A stretch of DNA of 64,000 bases from assembly GCA_963662575.1 (NCBI GenBank), contig OY759723.1:2728001-2792000 (forward strand), read 5' to 3'. Both the position numbers and the translations under genes were made by a program. Below, piece after piece: positions 42,079 to 51,204 of the stretch. How positions within the stretch are numbered: the first letter of the stretch is position 1; every line of letters begins with the position of its first letter. The stretch comes from Bin5 sp963662575 (GTDB lineage Bacteria; Chloroflexota; Anaerolineae; Caldilineales; Caldilineaceae). Under the pieces are notes generated by a model. The model was not told the origin of the DNA. It ran no database searches and worked only from the letters and a program-made list of their open reading frames with translations.

Positions 42079-43233
42079 CTAATCTACGATGCCAAACATG
42101 CGGGCCGCGTTGCCGCCGAGGATCAGATTCTTTTCTGTTGTCGAGAGAAAGTCACAGTGCAGGCGGATATAGTCCACGGCCTCTTTATAGGTACACCAGA
42201 AGCCGCCACTGTAGGGCATGTCCGAGCCCCACAACAGCTTTTCGACGCCGACCTGGTCGCATAGCCAGCTGAGCATCTCCTGCCCTTCGGTGTAAGGGTA
42301 TTCGGGCCACTTGGCCGGCATCAGAATCTCGGCGGTCATGTTAGGGCGCTTCAGAAGGGTTATCACCTCGTCGGGGATGCCGATTTCGTGGATGATGGCG
42401 GCAGGCACCAGCCCGTGCGTGATCACTGACGGGATGTCGTCGTGGGCGTCCGCCCAGCGGCTCAGCTCGCCGACGCGCTCCATGAAACCTGCGACCCGAT
42501 CCTGCTTGCGAGCGTCGATATACCAGAAGATGGGAATCGCCAGGCGGCGCACGAGTTTCCACAACGGTTCGAACTTGGCGTCGTCGATGTGATCCACATA
42601 GCCCCGCAAGGCGAATAGCTCCACGCTGAAGTAGAGTCCCTTGCATCCCAGTTCCGTAACCGCATGTTCGAGCCGGGCCAGTTCGTCGGCCTGATGCGCG
42701 TCTGTCTCGTGTATCTGCGCCAGGGCGATGAAGCGGTCGGGGTAGCGACGCAGCGCCTCGGCGTAGTACTGGTTGATGTTGGCGCCGTAAACGTGGTCGC
42801 TTTGGAGTACGCCGCGGTCGACGCCTGCGACCTCCATTTCGGCGATCATCCTCTCGGGGGTTGCTTCGAGGTTCTCCAGGGCAGGGGGATAGAACTGCAT
42901 GACGTAGTCGACGCCGTCCACTGTAAGCTCGGCCTGGCCGTATCTGCCGAAGCGGAAGTTGACGTCGGGCATGGCGTTGATGTCGTCGGAAGGGAAGTCT
43001 AGCAGCGGCTCCTTTACGCGAGCGCCGTCGCTCTTACGCCAATAGTCGGTGAAGTCGCGCAGGTGGTACTGCCACAGCTTGCGCGTGAGCGCGGCGCTGG
43101 CCGCGCCCGAACCGGTGGCAAAGCGGCGGAAGATGTGGGAGTGGGCGTCGATGACGGGGGATTCTTTCTCCTGCTCGGACTCGACTTGCCGCCAGCCGCC
43201 GCCGAAGAACTCCATCTTTTTTTCTGTGGTCAT
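42079..43233 (-). CDS. Amidohydrolase-2 family (TIM-barrel metal-dependent hydrolase/decarboxylase)
   Basis: The 384-residue protein has the N-terminal metal motif VIDAHSHIF, a mid-barrel His in TDAHQADELARLE, the strand VITHGL and the C-terminal Asp in LLWGSDMPYSGG. It ends with KNLILGGNAARMFGI, the standard ending of amidohydrolase-2 enzymes such as gamma-resorcylate or ACMSD-type decarboxylases and lactonases. A lactonase or decarboxylase role in sugar-acid breakdown is plausible. The start codon overlaps the stop of the epimerase gene (ATGA), so the two are translationally coupled. Confidence 0.83.
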   Translation of the reverse strand: MTTEKKMEFFGGGWRQVESEQEKESPVIDAHSHIFRRFATGSGAASAALTRKLWQYHLRDFTDYWRKSDGARVKEPLLDFPSDDINAMPDVNFRFGRYGQAELTVDGVDYVMQFYPPALENLEATPERMIAEMEVAGVDRGVLQSDHVYGANINQYYAEALRRYPDRFIALAQIHETDAHQADELARLEHAVTELGCKGLYFSVELFALRGYVDHIDDAKFEPLWKLVRRLAIPIFWYIDARKQDRVAGFMERVGELSRWADAHDDIPSVITHGLVPAAIIHEIGIPDEVITLLKRPNMTAEILMPAKWPEYPYTEGQEMLSWLCDQVGVEKLLWGSDMPYSGGFWCTYKEAVDYIRLHCDFLSTTEKNLILGGNAARMFGIVD

Positions 43234-44216
43234 TTTTTCTCTATCCAGGTTTGAAAGTCGCTTTGCCGCCAGGTGAATCTGGGGCAGTAGCCCAACAAGC
43301 GGGTCGCCTTTGCGTGTGACCAGAGTGAGGCATGGTCTTGCAATGGGGCCTTCAGGGGTATCTCAGGAACTGCTGGATTTGCGGCTTCAGCGTTGATCGT
43401 GCGCAATAGGCGGTTGATGAGCGCCGGCGTCTGCTCTTTGGAGCAGGTGTCGGAGCCGTTGATAAGGAAAACCTCGTGCTTGATCGTGTCGTTCTCCACG
43501 GCCAGGCGAAAGGCTTGCGCGGCGTCGCGGGCGTCGGTAAAAGCCCACAGGATCTTGCGCGGCGCGGGCGGACCCGGGGTCGGCCAGTCACCTTCGGCAT
43601 CTTCTATAGTCTTGCGATAGCGCTGGGTCCATAGCTCTTCGACCGTGAACTGTTGCGCCCAGCCGGAGCGCACGGCCACCTCGGCGCTGACGCGTTCGAG
43701 ATACCAGTTGTTATTGATGCGCAGGCAGATGGTCTGGATGCCATATGCGGCGGAGTACCGCTTGCAGGTGAGTTCGGCCAAGAGTTTGCTCAGCCCGTAT
43801 TCGTCCTGCGGCTCGCAGGGATGCTCTTCGTCGAGCGGGAGATATTGGGGAACGATCTCCTGTTTCTGGAAGGAGAAGCCGGTGGCCGCGCCGGAAGAGG
43901 CAAACACGACCTTGCCGACGCCGGCCTGGATAGCCGCTTCGAGGACATTGGCGGTGCCGATCACATTTACGTTGAGCAGCTGTGCCGGCGTCATGCGTCC
44001 CGGGCCCGGGACGGCGGCCAGGTGGATCACGGCGTCCTGATCCTGGCACGCCTGGGCAAGCTGGTCCGGCTCCATGATGTCGCCTTGGATGAAGTCTGAT
44101 CCGTCCACGCGCGGCGCGGTGCGGCTGAAGCTGGTCACGGAATGACCGGCCTGTAGCAGTTCTCTGAGGACATACCCGCCGATCGTGCCGCTGCCGCCGG
44201 TAACGAGGATTTTCAT
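43230..44216 (-). CDS. NAD-dependent epimerase/dehydratase (extended SDR)
   Basis: The 328-residue protein begins MKILVTGGSGTIGGYVLREL, with VIHLAAVPGPGR, a Ser in FASSGAATG and the catalytic pair in DEYGLSKLLAEL. Family members epimerise or dehydrogenate sugars, including uronate dehydrogenases that oxidise aldohexuronates to lactones. The downstream amidohydrolase could then act on the lactone; this is inference. The ATG at 44214-44216 opens directly at the Rossmann motif, and an earlier frame adds 30 unrelated residues. It overlaps the amidohydrolase start by four bases. Confidence 0.85.
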   Translation of the reverse strand: MKILVTGGSGTIGGYVLRELLQAGHSVTSFSRTAPRVDGSDFIQGDIMEPDQLAQACQDQDAVIHLAAVPGPGRMTPAQLLNVNVIGTANVLEAAIQAGVGKVVFASSGAATGFSFQKQEIVPQYLPLDEEHPCEPQDEYGLSKLLAELTCKRYSAAYGIQTICLRINNNWYLERVSAEVAVRSGWAQQFTVEELWTQRYRKTIEDAEGDWPTPGPPAPRKILWAFTDARDAAQAFRLAVENDTIKHEVFLINGSDTCSKEQTPALINRLLRTINAEAANPAVPEIPLKAPLQDHASLWSHAKATRLLGYCPRFTWRQSDFQTWIEKK

Positions 44217-44477
44217 AGACAAATGCCTTTCAAGCGGACCATAATTTGGAGGGCACCAGGAACAAACAGTTTGGCGCCATTCGATTCTTGATTCTCCCTG
44301 GGGCAACTACATTCCTGCTCTTGGTCAGACCACGAAAAGGGGGTACCGGGTGCGTCCAGACGGCTGCGGCCGACGCCGATCAGGGCACGAATCAGTCGGG
44401 TTCGCTAACGATCCAGTTATGTGCTGCATCCACTCCAGCGGCCGCCCTCGCGTCAGTCTCGATGATACGGCCCGCTT

Positions 44478-45488
44478 TCACTTTCCCTCCTCCTTCGTCT
44501 CCTTCCAAAGCTCATGCACGGGAGCGATCTGCCACCAGGCCGGGCCCACCGGCTTTTCCAGCAGCATCGGTCTGATGAAGGCGGCCGCCTTTTCCAGGCC
44601 CTCTTTGATCTCAATATACTCGCTCTCCATTTCCAGAGTCAGGATGCCGTCATAACCGACAAAGCGCAACGTCGAAATGACCTCGCGCCAGGTGCGGTCG
44701 TCGTGCCCCCAGCCTGGTATGGTGAACGTCCACGAACGATCCTGGTAGTTCTTGAGGTCGGTTGAGTCGAAGTAGCCGCGCAGCCGCACATTCGGTTCGT
44801 GGATCAGTGTATCCTTGAGATGAACGGCCTGGATGAGGTCGCCCAACTCGTGGATGGCTGCCAGCGGGTCGATCCCCTGTACCCACATGTGTGAGATGTC
44901 ATAGTTGCAGGCCACCACCGGACCCAGTTCGTCGCGCAAACGGCGCAGTTTGACCGGACTGTGAATCATGTCGTTGATCTGCATTTCGAAGCACAGCGTC
45001 ACGCCGTGGTCGGTTGCAATCTGGCCATGCTCTTTCCAGTAAGGAAGCAGTCGCTGCTCCCACTGCCATTCGAGGGCGTCGCGCAGGAAGGGCAGGTCGG
45101 TGTTGACGATCCAAGCCGGCAGACTATCCCCCTCGGCCCCTTCGGGCAGACCGGCCACAAGGGCCAAACGGGTGCAGCCGATTCGCTCCATGAGCTCGCA
45201 GGTTTGGCGAAACTGGCGCGAATATTCCTGGGCAATGCGGCGGTCGGGTACCAGGGGCGTGCCGTGGCCGGCGAACGAGTAAATCTCGAGGCCGTGCGCG
45301 GCGTAGATGTCCAGCCAGCGCTCCAATTCGCCCTGATCTGTGAGCAGCCTGTCGACATCGCAGTATTGCTTTGCAGCAGGACCGACCGCTGCCACCTCGA
45401 CGGCCTGTACGCCCTGTTCCTGGCAGAACTGCAGACCCTCTTCAAATTCCAACATGTTGATAAAGAAGGTATTCATGCCGAGTTTCAT
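44478..45488 (-). CDS. Sugar-phosphate isomerase/epimerase-type TIM barrel
   Basis: The 336-residue protein is a third xylose-isomerase-like barrel. Likely metal ligands are in VTLCFEMQIND (Glu), VACNYDISHMW (Asp, His), AVHLKDTLI (His) and GILTLEMESEYI (Glu). The barrel opens with MKLGMNTFFINMLEFEEGLQFC. It is one of three such barrels in 10 kb, which suggests several related epimerisations in one catabolic network. GAAAGG lies ahead of the ATG. A 261-base gap to the epimerase gene downstream shows no gene. A 305-base divergent region lies upstream. Confidence 0.8.
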   Translation of the reverse strand: MKLGMNTFFINMLEFEEGLQFCQEQGVQAVEVAAVGPAAKQYCDVDRLLTDQGELERWLDIYAAHGLEIYSFAGHGTPLVPDRRIAQEYSRQFRQTCELMERIGCTRLALVAGLPEGAEGDSLPAWIVNTDLPFLRDALEWQWEQRLLPYWKEHGQIATDHGVTLCFEMQINDMIHSPVKLRRLRDELGPVVACNYDISHMWVQGIDPLAAIHELGDLIQAVHLKDTLIHEPNVRLRGYFDSTDLKNYQDRSWTFTIPGWGHDDRTWREVISTLRFVGYDGILTLEMESEYIEIKEGLEKAAAFIRPMLLEKPVGPAWWQIAPVHELWKETKEEGK

Positions 45489-45793
45489 GTCAACTGCCTT
45501 TCACATGGAGATAAGTTTCGACCTGGGAACCAACCGTGCATCACGCCAATGGGCTCGCGGCGGAGAACTGTGGGCTACATCAGTAGCGTGCGCAGACGCT
45601 TGCGAGCAACCTTGCGGGGAATATCTCATTATGGCAGGGCCATCATAGAAGAGTCCGCGCAGTTGGTCAATCTCCTATTTTCACTGGCTGTAAGCGGTTA
45701 ACACAATATGGTACGTCGTGTATACTATCCCCAAATCCACACATTACAATCCACTGAGATTAACCACCATCCGCGCACCAGGGAGAACAGAAG
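45489..45793. other. 305-bp divergent intergenic region
   Basis: It separates the minus-strand isomerase from the plus-strand SDR. A good plus-strand promoter lies at 45699-45727. For the minus strand only a weak CATAAT-like box is visible. Confidence 0.55.
45699..45727 (+). promoter_or_regulatory. Promoter for the SDR-M24 genes
   Basis: TTAACA (45699-45704) and TATACT (45722-45727) are spaced by 17 bases. The start would be near 45734, 60 bases before the SDR ATG. Confidence 0.58.
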
Positions 45794-46624
45794 ATGACGC
45801 ATACGCGGAGAATGGAGGGCAAGCGCGTACTCGTGACAGGCTCCGGCACCGGCATTGGGCGCGGCGTTGCCCTGGAATTCGCGCGCGAGGGCGCGGCGGT
45901 CGTGCTGCACTACGCTCACAGCGAGGCCGGGGCCGCCAGCGCGGTTGATAAGATTAAGAGTGCCGGCGGCAAGGCTGAGTTTTTCCAGGCAGACCTGGCC
46001 GATATCGAGCAGGTACAGGGGCTGGCCTCGCAGGCGATCGAGTTTCTGGGCGGGCTTGATGTGCTGGTCAACAACGCCGGCATCACGATGAACAAGCCGT
46101 TTCTCGAGGTGACGCCCGAGCAGTTCGACACGCTCTACAATGTGAATATCAGGGGCATGTACTTTCTGACGCAGGCGGCAGTGCCCACCATGATCGAGCA
46201 AGGTAGCGGCGCGGTGATCAATCTGACATCGGTGCATGCTTTTGCCGGGATGACCGAGCATACCATCTACGCCGGCACCAAGGCGGCCATTGTCGGTTTC
46301 ACGCGTGTTCTCGCGCTGGAGCTGGCGACGAAGGGCGTGCGCGTCAACGCGATTGCGCCCGGCTGGATTCTGGTCGAGAATCATCTCAAAGTTCTGGGTG
46401 AATTCGACCAGCAGTCGGCAGGTACCACCATTCCGGCGGGGGTGATCGGTGCGCCGCACGACATCGGCAAGCTTGCCCTCTTTTTGGCATCGGAGGAGAG
46501 CCGCTACATCGTCGGCCAGACGCTGGTGATTGACGGCGGGATGCTGGCGATCATGCCCCTGTCGGGCGATTTCCGCGAGCCGCGCCAGGAGCAGTGGGGG
46601 CAGGGATACGTGCCGGGCGTCTGA
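45794..46624 (+). CDS. Short-chain dehydrogenase/reductase
   Basis: The 276-residue SDR has TGSGTGIGRG, NNAGITMNKP, Ser in NLTSVHAF, the catalytic Tyr/Lys in TIYAGTKAAIVG and a tail with VGQTLVIDGGM. It resembles glucose or gluconate dehydrogenase-like members. AGGGAGAACAG lies before the ATG, and a promoter is 60 bases upstream. The M24-type gene follows after 37 bases. The substrate is unknown. Confidence 0.86.
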   Translation: MTHTRRMEGKRVLVTGSGTGIGRGVALEFAREGAAVVLHYAHSEAGAASAVDKIKSAGGKAEFFQADLADIEQVQGLASQAIEFLGGLDVLVNNAGITMNKPFLEVTPEQFDTLYNVNIRGMYFLTQAAVPTMIEQGSGAVINLTSVHAFAGMTEHTIYAGTKAAIVGFTRVLALELATKGVRVNAIAPGWILVENHLKVLGEFDQQSAGTTIPAGVIGAPHDIGKLALFLASEESRYIVGQTLVIDGGMLAIMPLSGDFREPRQEQWGQGYVPGV

Positions 46625-46661
46625 TTGACTCCGGTCGCGAACCACAGGAGGAGAGTGGATC

Positions 46662-47909
46662 ATGCTATTCAATCGGGCGCGGGCCATAAATTATATGCAG
46701 GAGTATGGGCTGGATGTCCTGGTCGCGACATCGCCGGTCAATATAACCTATTTCACCGGCTACTACTGCTGGATCGATCCACTGTTCAAAGAGTTCATGA
46801 TGGTGCCGGGGGCATCGGCCAACCTGGCCCAGGCCTATGCTGTCTTCCCGCTGGAAGGCGAGCCGGCGCTGGTCGTAAACCCACTCTTTGCCGTCAACGC
46901 CGAGGAGCTGTGGGTGAAGGACCTGCACATTTTTGGCAGCGCCGGCCTGGACGACTCGCTGCCGGCGGGCGAACTGCCGCAGTCGCTGCATCGCTTCCAG
47001 GAACTGCTCCAGGCCTCGGATGGCAACGCCACCGCAACTGACGCGCTGCTGAGCATCCTGAACCAGCGCGGGCTGACAGGCGCCCGCATCGGCCTGGAGA
47101 CGGAAGGGTTGCCGACGGAGACGTATGATCTCATCAGGCGGGCGTTGTCGGGGGCATCGCTAAAGAACTGCGCCGACCTGATCCGCATGATTCGCATGGT
47201 GAAGAGCGAGGAAGAGATCCGGCGCTTGACGCGTTCGGCTGAGATCAATGAACAGGCTTCGATGGAATCTCTGGTTATGGCCCGACCGGGCCGGCCGGTC
47301 TCCGAACTGGCGGAGCATTATCGGGCCCGGGCGGCAGGGCTGGGCGCGGATTTAGATCATTTTGCTTTTGGCGTGCGCGGGCTGGGTATGACGACCGAAA
47401 CCAGTTATCCACTGGCCGAGAATGATGTGCTCTACGTCGATTATGGCTGCATCTACCAATACTACTTCTCCGACAGCGGTACGACGCTGGCGATGCGGGA
47501 ACTGCCGGCGGAGCTGGGCGAGCGCCATGCTGCGTTACGCGCCTGCATGGACGCCGGCGGGGAGGCGATGCGGCCAGGCGTGAAGGCGTCGGCGGTTGCG
47601 TCCGCCATGGTCCAGGCGCTGCATGACCGCGGCATTACAGCCTCCTTCCCCCACGGGCACGGCGTGGGCCTGGAGGTGCGCGACTACCCGATAGTTGTTC
47701 CCGACAACGGGCTGCGCATCAAGGACGACTGTGTGGACCTTCCGTCTGACTTGATTCTGGAGGCGGAAATGGTTCTCAATCTGGAGGCCCCGCTATTCAT
47801 GCCCGGCGTCGGCTCTCTTCATATCGAGCAGTCGTATGTAGTGACGCCAGATGGGAATCGTCCGCTCACGGCCCAGCAGAGGCAGCGCCCCGTGGTCAGC
47901 GGCGGTTGA
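46662..47909 (+). CDS. M24 (aminopeptidase P-like) metallohydrolase
   Basis: The 415-residue protein has an N-terminal creatinase-like domain (TSPVNITYFTGYY) and a pita-bread domain. Likely metal ligands are Asp260 and Asp271 in VDYGCIYQYYFSDSG, His333 in HGHGVGLE, Glu in LNLEAP and Glu in HIEQSY. The second active-site His of typical peptidases (EVHE) is Arg here (EVRD), so the reaction may differ from prolyl aminopeptidase; creatinase- or lyase-type relatives are possible. GGAGGAGAG precedes the ATG. It is in tandem with the SDR. Confidence 0.82.
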   Translation: MLFNRARAINYMQEYGLDVLVATSPVNITYFTGYYCWIDPLFKEFMMVPGASANLAQAYAVFPLEGEPALVVNPLFAVNAEELWVKDLHIFGSAGLDDSLPAGELPQSLHRFQELLQASDGNATATDALLSILNQRGLTGARIGLETEGLPTETYDLIRRALSGASLKNCADLIRMIRMVKSEEEIRRLTRSAEINEQASMESLVMARPGRPVSELAEHYRARAAGLGADLDHFAFGVRGLGMTTETSYPLAENDVLYVDYGCIYQYYFSDSGTTLAMRELPAELGERHAALRACMDAGGEAMRPGVKASAVASAMVQALHDRGITASFPHGHGVGLEVRDYPIVVPDNGLRIKDDCVDLPSDLILEAEMVLNLEAPLFMPGVGSLHIEQSYVVTPDGNRPLTAQQRQRPVVSGG

Positions 47910-47961
47910 CCATCGGCCAGCAATTTCGCCAGCCGCGAATGCTCGCAACCGGTGCTTCACT

Positions 47962-50742
47962 ATGATGGAACTGGCGCTGCGGCGCAATCTGAGCAAGTGG
48001 CAGCCGATGTCCTTTGTGGTTGTCGGCCTGGTCATTACGGTTGCTCTGATCGCGGCAGTTCCCCTCTTTACTAACGCTGCCCTGGACAGGTTTCTACGTA
48101 GCGAACTGGCTGCGCAGGATTCCGAACTTCCCCTTTCCAGCCTGCTCCTTGTGCATCGCGTACCCTTCTCGAGCTCGACTTCGCTCGAAAAATACAAGCA
48201 AGCCGACGACTTCATGCGTCAACGCGCGGCCGCGCTGCCGGGTCTGCCGCTTACCCGCATGACCCGTTACGGCTCGACGCGCGTCCTCAAGTTTCTGGCC
48301 GCGGCCGACAAAGACCTGCCGGAAGACCTGCGTCCATATCAGTCGGCAGGGCTGGCCTTTCTGACCGGCCTGGAAGATCACGTGGAGATTGTGCTGGGCG
48401 AGACCTTGGGAAAGGTGGATCCGGACAGGGGCGGCGGCGCGATCCAGGCGCTGGTCAGCGAGCGCTTCTATTACGATCACGACGTTCAGGTCGGTGACCG
48501 AATCCTATTCGGCCTCGATATTCCCGATGTTGTTGCCCCCGTCGAGGTACTGGTCAAGGGCGTGTGGCGCGCAGACGACGCCGACCGCGGCTTCTGGTTT
48601 GAGGAGCCGGACGCGTTTGCCTTCTACTTCATCGTTTCCGAACCGGACTTCATGGGCAGCGTGGCGCCGACCCTGGGCGACCAGGTGCGTAAATACGCCT
48701 GGTATCTGCTCTTTGACAGTGCGGAGATCAAGGTCGACAGAGTGAATCCCATGCTGGCGGCGATCACGCGCATACAGGCGAGGACGTCGGGCATCCTGTC
48801 ACATGTCGAACTGACGGCGCCCGCCTACGAGCTGCTGAAAAAGTACGCTGACAGGGCGGCGGCGCTGCGGACTTTTCTGCTGCTGTTGAGCTTGCCGGTG
48901 CTGCTTACGCTTCTGCTATACACCTTCATTTCCTCCGACATTATGGTGGCGTCGGAAGAGAGCGAGATCGTCACGCTCAAGAGTCGCGGCGCGTCCAGCC
49001 TGCAAATTGTAGGGCTCTACCTGCTGGAAATGTTCGTAGTTGGCGCGCTGTGCCTGCTGGCGGGGCTGCTGGCGGCCAATGGGGTTACCCAGGGCATGGG
49101 GCAGGTCTATCGATTCCTGACCTTCGCGGCCAGACCGCTTCTTAATCTCTCTTTTTCCACCCAGGTAGCCTTATACGCCGGCTTTGCGGCCCTATTGGGC
49201 ATCGGTGCGACGCTGCTGGCGGCGGCAGGCGCGGCCAGGCGCACTGTCGTTACCCAGCAACGCAAGACCGCGCGCGAAGAGTTGCTCAGTCGCGATTGGA
49301 GCAGCGCGTGGCTTCCGTTTGAACTGCTGTTTCTGGTAGCAGTACTCTACGCCTACTGGCGTCTGCGGCAACAGGACCAGTTCCTTCAGATCAGCCAAGA
49401 CGCGTTTGTGGATCCGCTCTTCCTGCTGGCGCCAACCGTGTTTGTCGCGGCGGTGGCGCTCGTCGCTCTGCGCGCGCTTCCGACGATTACGGGGATGCTG
49501 GGCAGGGCGGCGAATCGCATCCTCAGTGTGCCGCTGTGGCTGGCCATTACGCAGATCTCGCGGCGATCGGGCAGCAACCGGCCTCTACTCTTCCTGCTGA
49601 TGTTTACGGTGGCACTGGGCCTTTTCAGCGCGACCTTCGCCAGCACGCTCGATACGCATTACGCCGATGTTGTCCGCTATGCGGTCGGCTCCGACCTGGT
49701 CATCCAGGTGCAGTGGGAGCAGGTGCAAGGAAGTTCCGAGCAACGCTGGCGCTACCCTCCTTTTGCGGTCGTGCAGTCGATCCCCGGGGTGGAGGCGGCG
49801 ACGCGCGTGCTGCGGCTGCCGGTTTTCGTTGACGGCCTTGAGGGCAATATTGAAGCGACGGTGCTGGGGATCGACCGGGCGGAGTTCAGTCAGGCCGGTT
49901 GGTGGCGGGATGACTTTTCGCAAGAGTCTCTGGGCGCGCTGACGAACAGACTGGCGCTGGATTCGAGGGGCGTACTGGTCAGCCGCAGCTTTATCGAAGA
50001 GACCGGGCTGCTGGTGGGAAACGAGCTGTTACTGATTGTCGAGGGTGTCAGCCGGCCGATCCGCTTTACGATCACCGGCGTGCTCAACTATTTCCCGACA
50101 CTGTACCCCGAGGACGGCCACTTCTTCGTCGGCAATCTGGAACATATCTATCGCACGATTGGAAACAGGCCATACGATATCTGGATGCGGCTGGAAGGCG
50201 CCGCCAACCCCGCGACTATCCTGGAAACCTTACGCGCCCGCGGGTTCATCATTACGGCGGCGACCGATAGCCGCTGGGAGACCGCGGTCTGGCGCACAGA
50301 TCCGCAGCGCACGGCGTTGTTTGGCATCCTGTCTCTGGGATTCATTGTCGCGATTGTCATCTCCGGCCTGGGATTTCTGCTGCATGCGCTGTTTGCTTTG
50401 CGGCAACGCATCCTGCAGTTTGGTCTACTGCGGGCACTCGGGCTATCGACGACGCAGATTACCGCTGTTGTCGTGTTTGAGAAACTGTTCCTGGTGCTGC
50501 TGGCCGTAGCGGGCGGGACGCTGATCGGGGCGCTGACGGCTGCGCTGTTTGTGCCTTTGCTCCAGATCGGAACGGCCGTGCACGGCTCGACTCCGCCATT
50601 TGTGGTTGCGCCGGCATGGGGCCAGGCTGTGAAAATCTATCTTGCATTTGTAGTCATGGTGACCGTCACCCTGGCGATCGTGATCGGGCAGTTGCGTCAG
50701 TTGCGCATCTATGAGGCAATCAAGTTGGGGGGACTGGAATAG
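47962..50742 (+). CDS. Large FtsX-like (MacB/LolC-type) ABC permease, no ATPase nearby
   Basis: The 926-residue membrane protein has an N-terminal span (about 17-35) and a long extracellular domain. A first FtsX module follows with helices near 302-320, 355-375 and 399-425, then two more helices near 451-470 and 484-503. After another helix near 540-560 and a second external domain, the C-terminal FtsX module has helices near 789-813, 842-863 and 892-911. Such permeases usually pair with an ATPase of the LolD/MacB type for lipoprotein release, efflux or signalling, and none is in this window. The ATG at 47962-47964 (or the next codon) starts at MELALRRNL. An earlier frame overlaps the M24 gene. 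Confidence 0.83.
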   Translation: MMELALRRNLSKWQPMSFVVVGLVITVALIAAVPLFTNAALDRFLRSELAAQDSELPLSSLLLVHRVPFSSSTSLEKYKQADDFMRQRAAALPGLPLTRMTRYGSTRVLKFLAAADKDLPEDLRPYQSAGLAFLTGLEDHVEIVLGETLGKVDPDRGGGAIQALVSERFYYDHDVQVGDRILFGLDIPDVVAPVEVLVKGVWRADDADRGFWFEEPDAFAFYFIVSEPDFMGSVAPTLGDQVRKYAWYLLFDSAEIKVDRVNPMLAAITRIQARTSGILSHVELTAPAYELLKKYADRAAALRTFLLLLSLPVLLTLLLYTFISSDIMVASEESEIVTLKSRGASSLQIVGLYLLEMFVVGALCLLAGLLAANGVTQGMGQVYRFLTFAARPLLNLSFSTQVALYAGFAALLGIGATLLAAAGAARRTVVTQQRKTAREELLSRDWSSAWLPFELLFLVAVLYAYWRLRQQDQFLQISQDAFVDPLFLLAPTVFVAAVALVALRALPTITGMLGRAANRILSVPLWLAITQISRRSGSNRPLLFLLMFTVALGLFSATFASTLDTHYADVVRYAVGSDLVIQVQWEQVQGSSEQRWRYPPFAVVQSIPGVEAATRVLRLPVFVDGLEGNIEATVLGIDRAEFSQAGWWRDDFSQESLGALTNRLALDSRGVLVSRSFIEETGLLVGNELLLIVEGVSRPIRFTITGVLNYFPTLYPEDGHFFVGNLEHIYRTIGNRPYDIWMRLEGAANPATILETLRARGFIITAATDSRWETAVWRTDPQRTALFGILSLGFIVAIVISGLGFLLHALFALRQRILQFGLLRALGLSTTQITAVVVFEKLFLVLLAVAGGTLIGALTAALFVPLLQIGTAVHGSTPPFVVAPAWGQAVKIYLAFVVMVTVTLAIVIGQLRQLRIYEAIKLGGLE

Positions 50743-50875
50743 GGTTGGTCGCAGGGAGGCATGGGCATGCGCTCTTGTCTGGCAGCCGGCGCGGTACGGT
50801 TTAAGGAGTGCGCGCCGCTTCTGAGACCTGCTGTCTGGACCTGGATCTGGGACAATTGGAACTGGGAAATCGTGC

Positions 50876-50904
50876 TTGACAGTGGAAAAAATATAGAGCA
50901 TACT
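50876..50904 (+). promoter_or_regulatory. Promoter of the sugar transporter operon
   Basis: A perfect TTGACA (50876-50881) and CATACT (50899-50904) are spaced by 17 bases. The start near 50911 leaves a leader of about 295 bases before the binding-protein ATG. Confidence 0.55.
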
Positions 50905-50998
50905 TCGCACAGTGGACTGGAAACGGCCCGCTTCTCCCGAAAGCATATGCAAGGTATGCACAACCGGCGGGTAGTTCCTCTTTCTCCATACCAATTCC

Positions 50999-51015
50999 AA
51001 GCGCTTGAAGCGCTC
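50999..51015. promoter_or_regulatory. LacI-type operator candidate
   Basis: The palindromic octamer AAGCGCTT is followed after one base by AAGCGCTC, about 90 bases past the predicted transcription start. AAGCGCTT-like cores are typical of LacI-family operators at sugar operons. No LacI gene is present in the window. Confidence 0.35.
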
Positions 51016-51204
51016 CACAGTTGACGTTGATGTCCTGATTAAGGGGGTGGTGGCCCGCGCAATGAACTGAACAGTCACGCCCAATTAACAAACTGCAGGT
51101 CGATCTGTTTCGTCTCCACGCTGCTGCAGATTGAGGCGGGGCAGCCCGATCGGACCACATTTTTTCTCGGAAATTTCTCTAATGACAAGGAGACTCAATC
51201 CACT

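Larger units (their letters stand above)
50743..51204. other. 462-bp intergenic region before the sugar transporter
   Basis: It contains a promoter at 50876-50904 and a doubled AAGCGCT motif at 50999-51015, then about 190 bases of leader. No gene is visible. Confidence 0.6.

Noticed and set aside
45725..46687. Minus-strand open frame of 320 codons
   Set aside because: It is a shadow of the SDR gene at 45794-46624, which carries all catalytic motifs.
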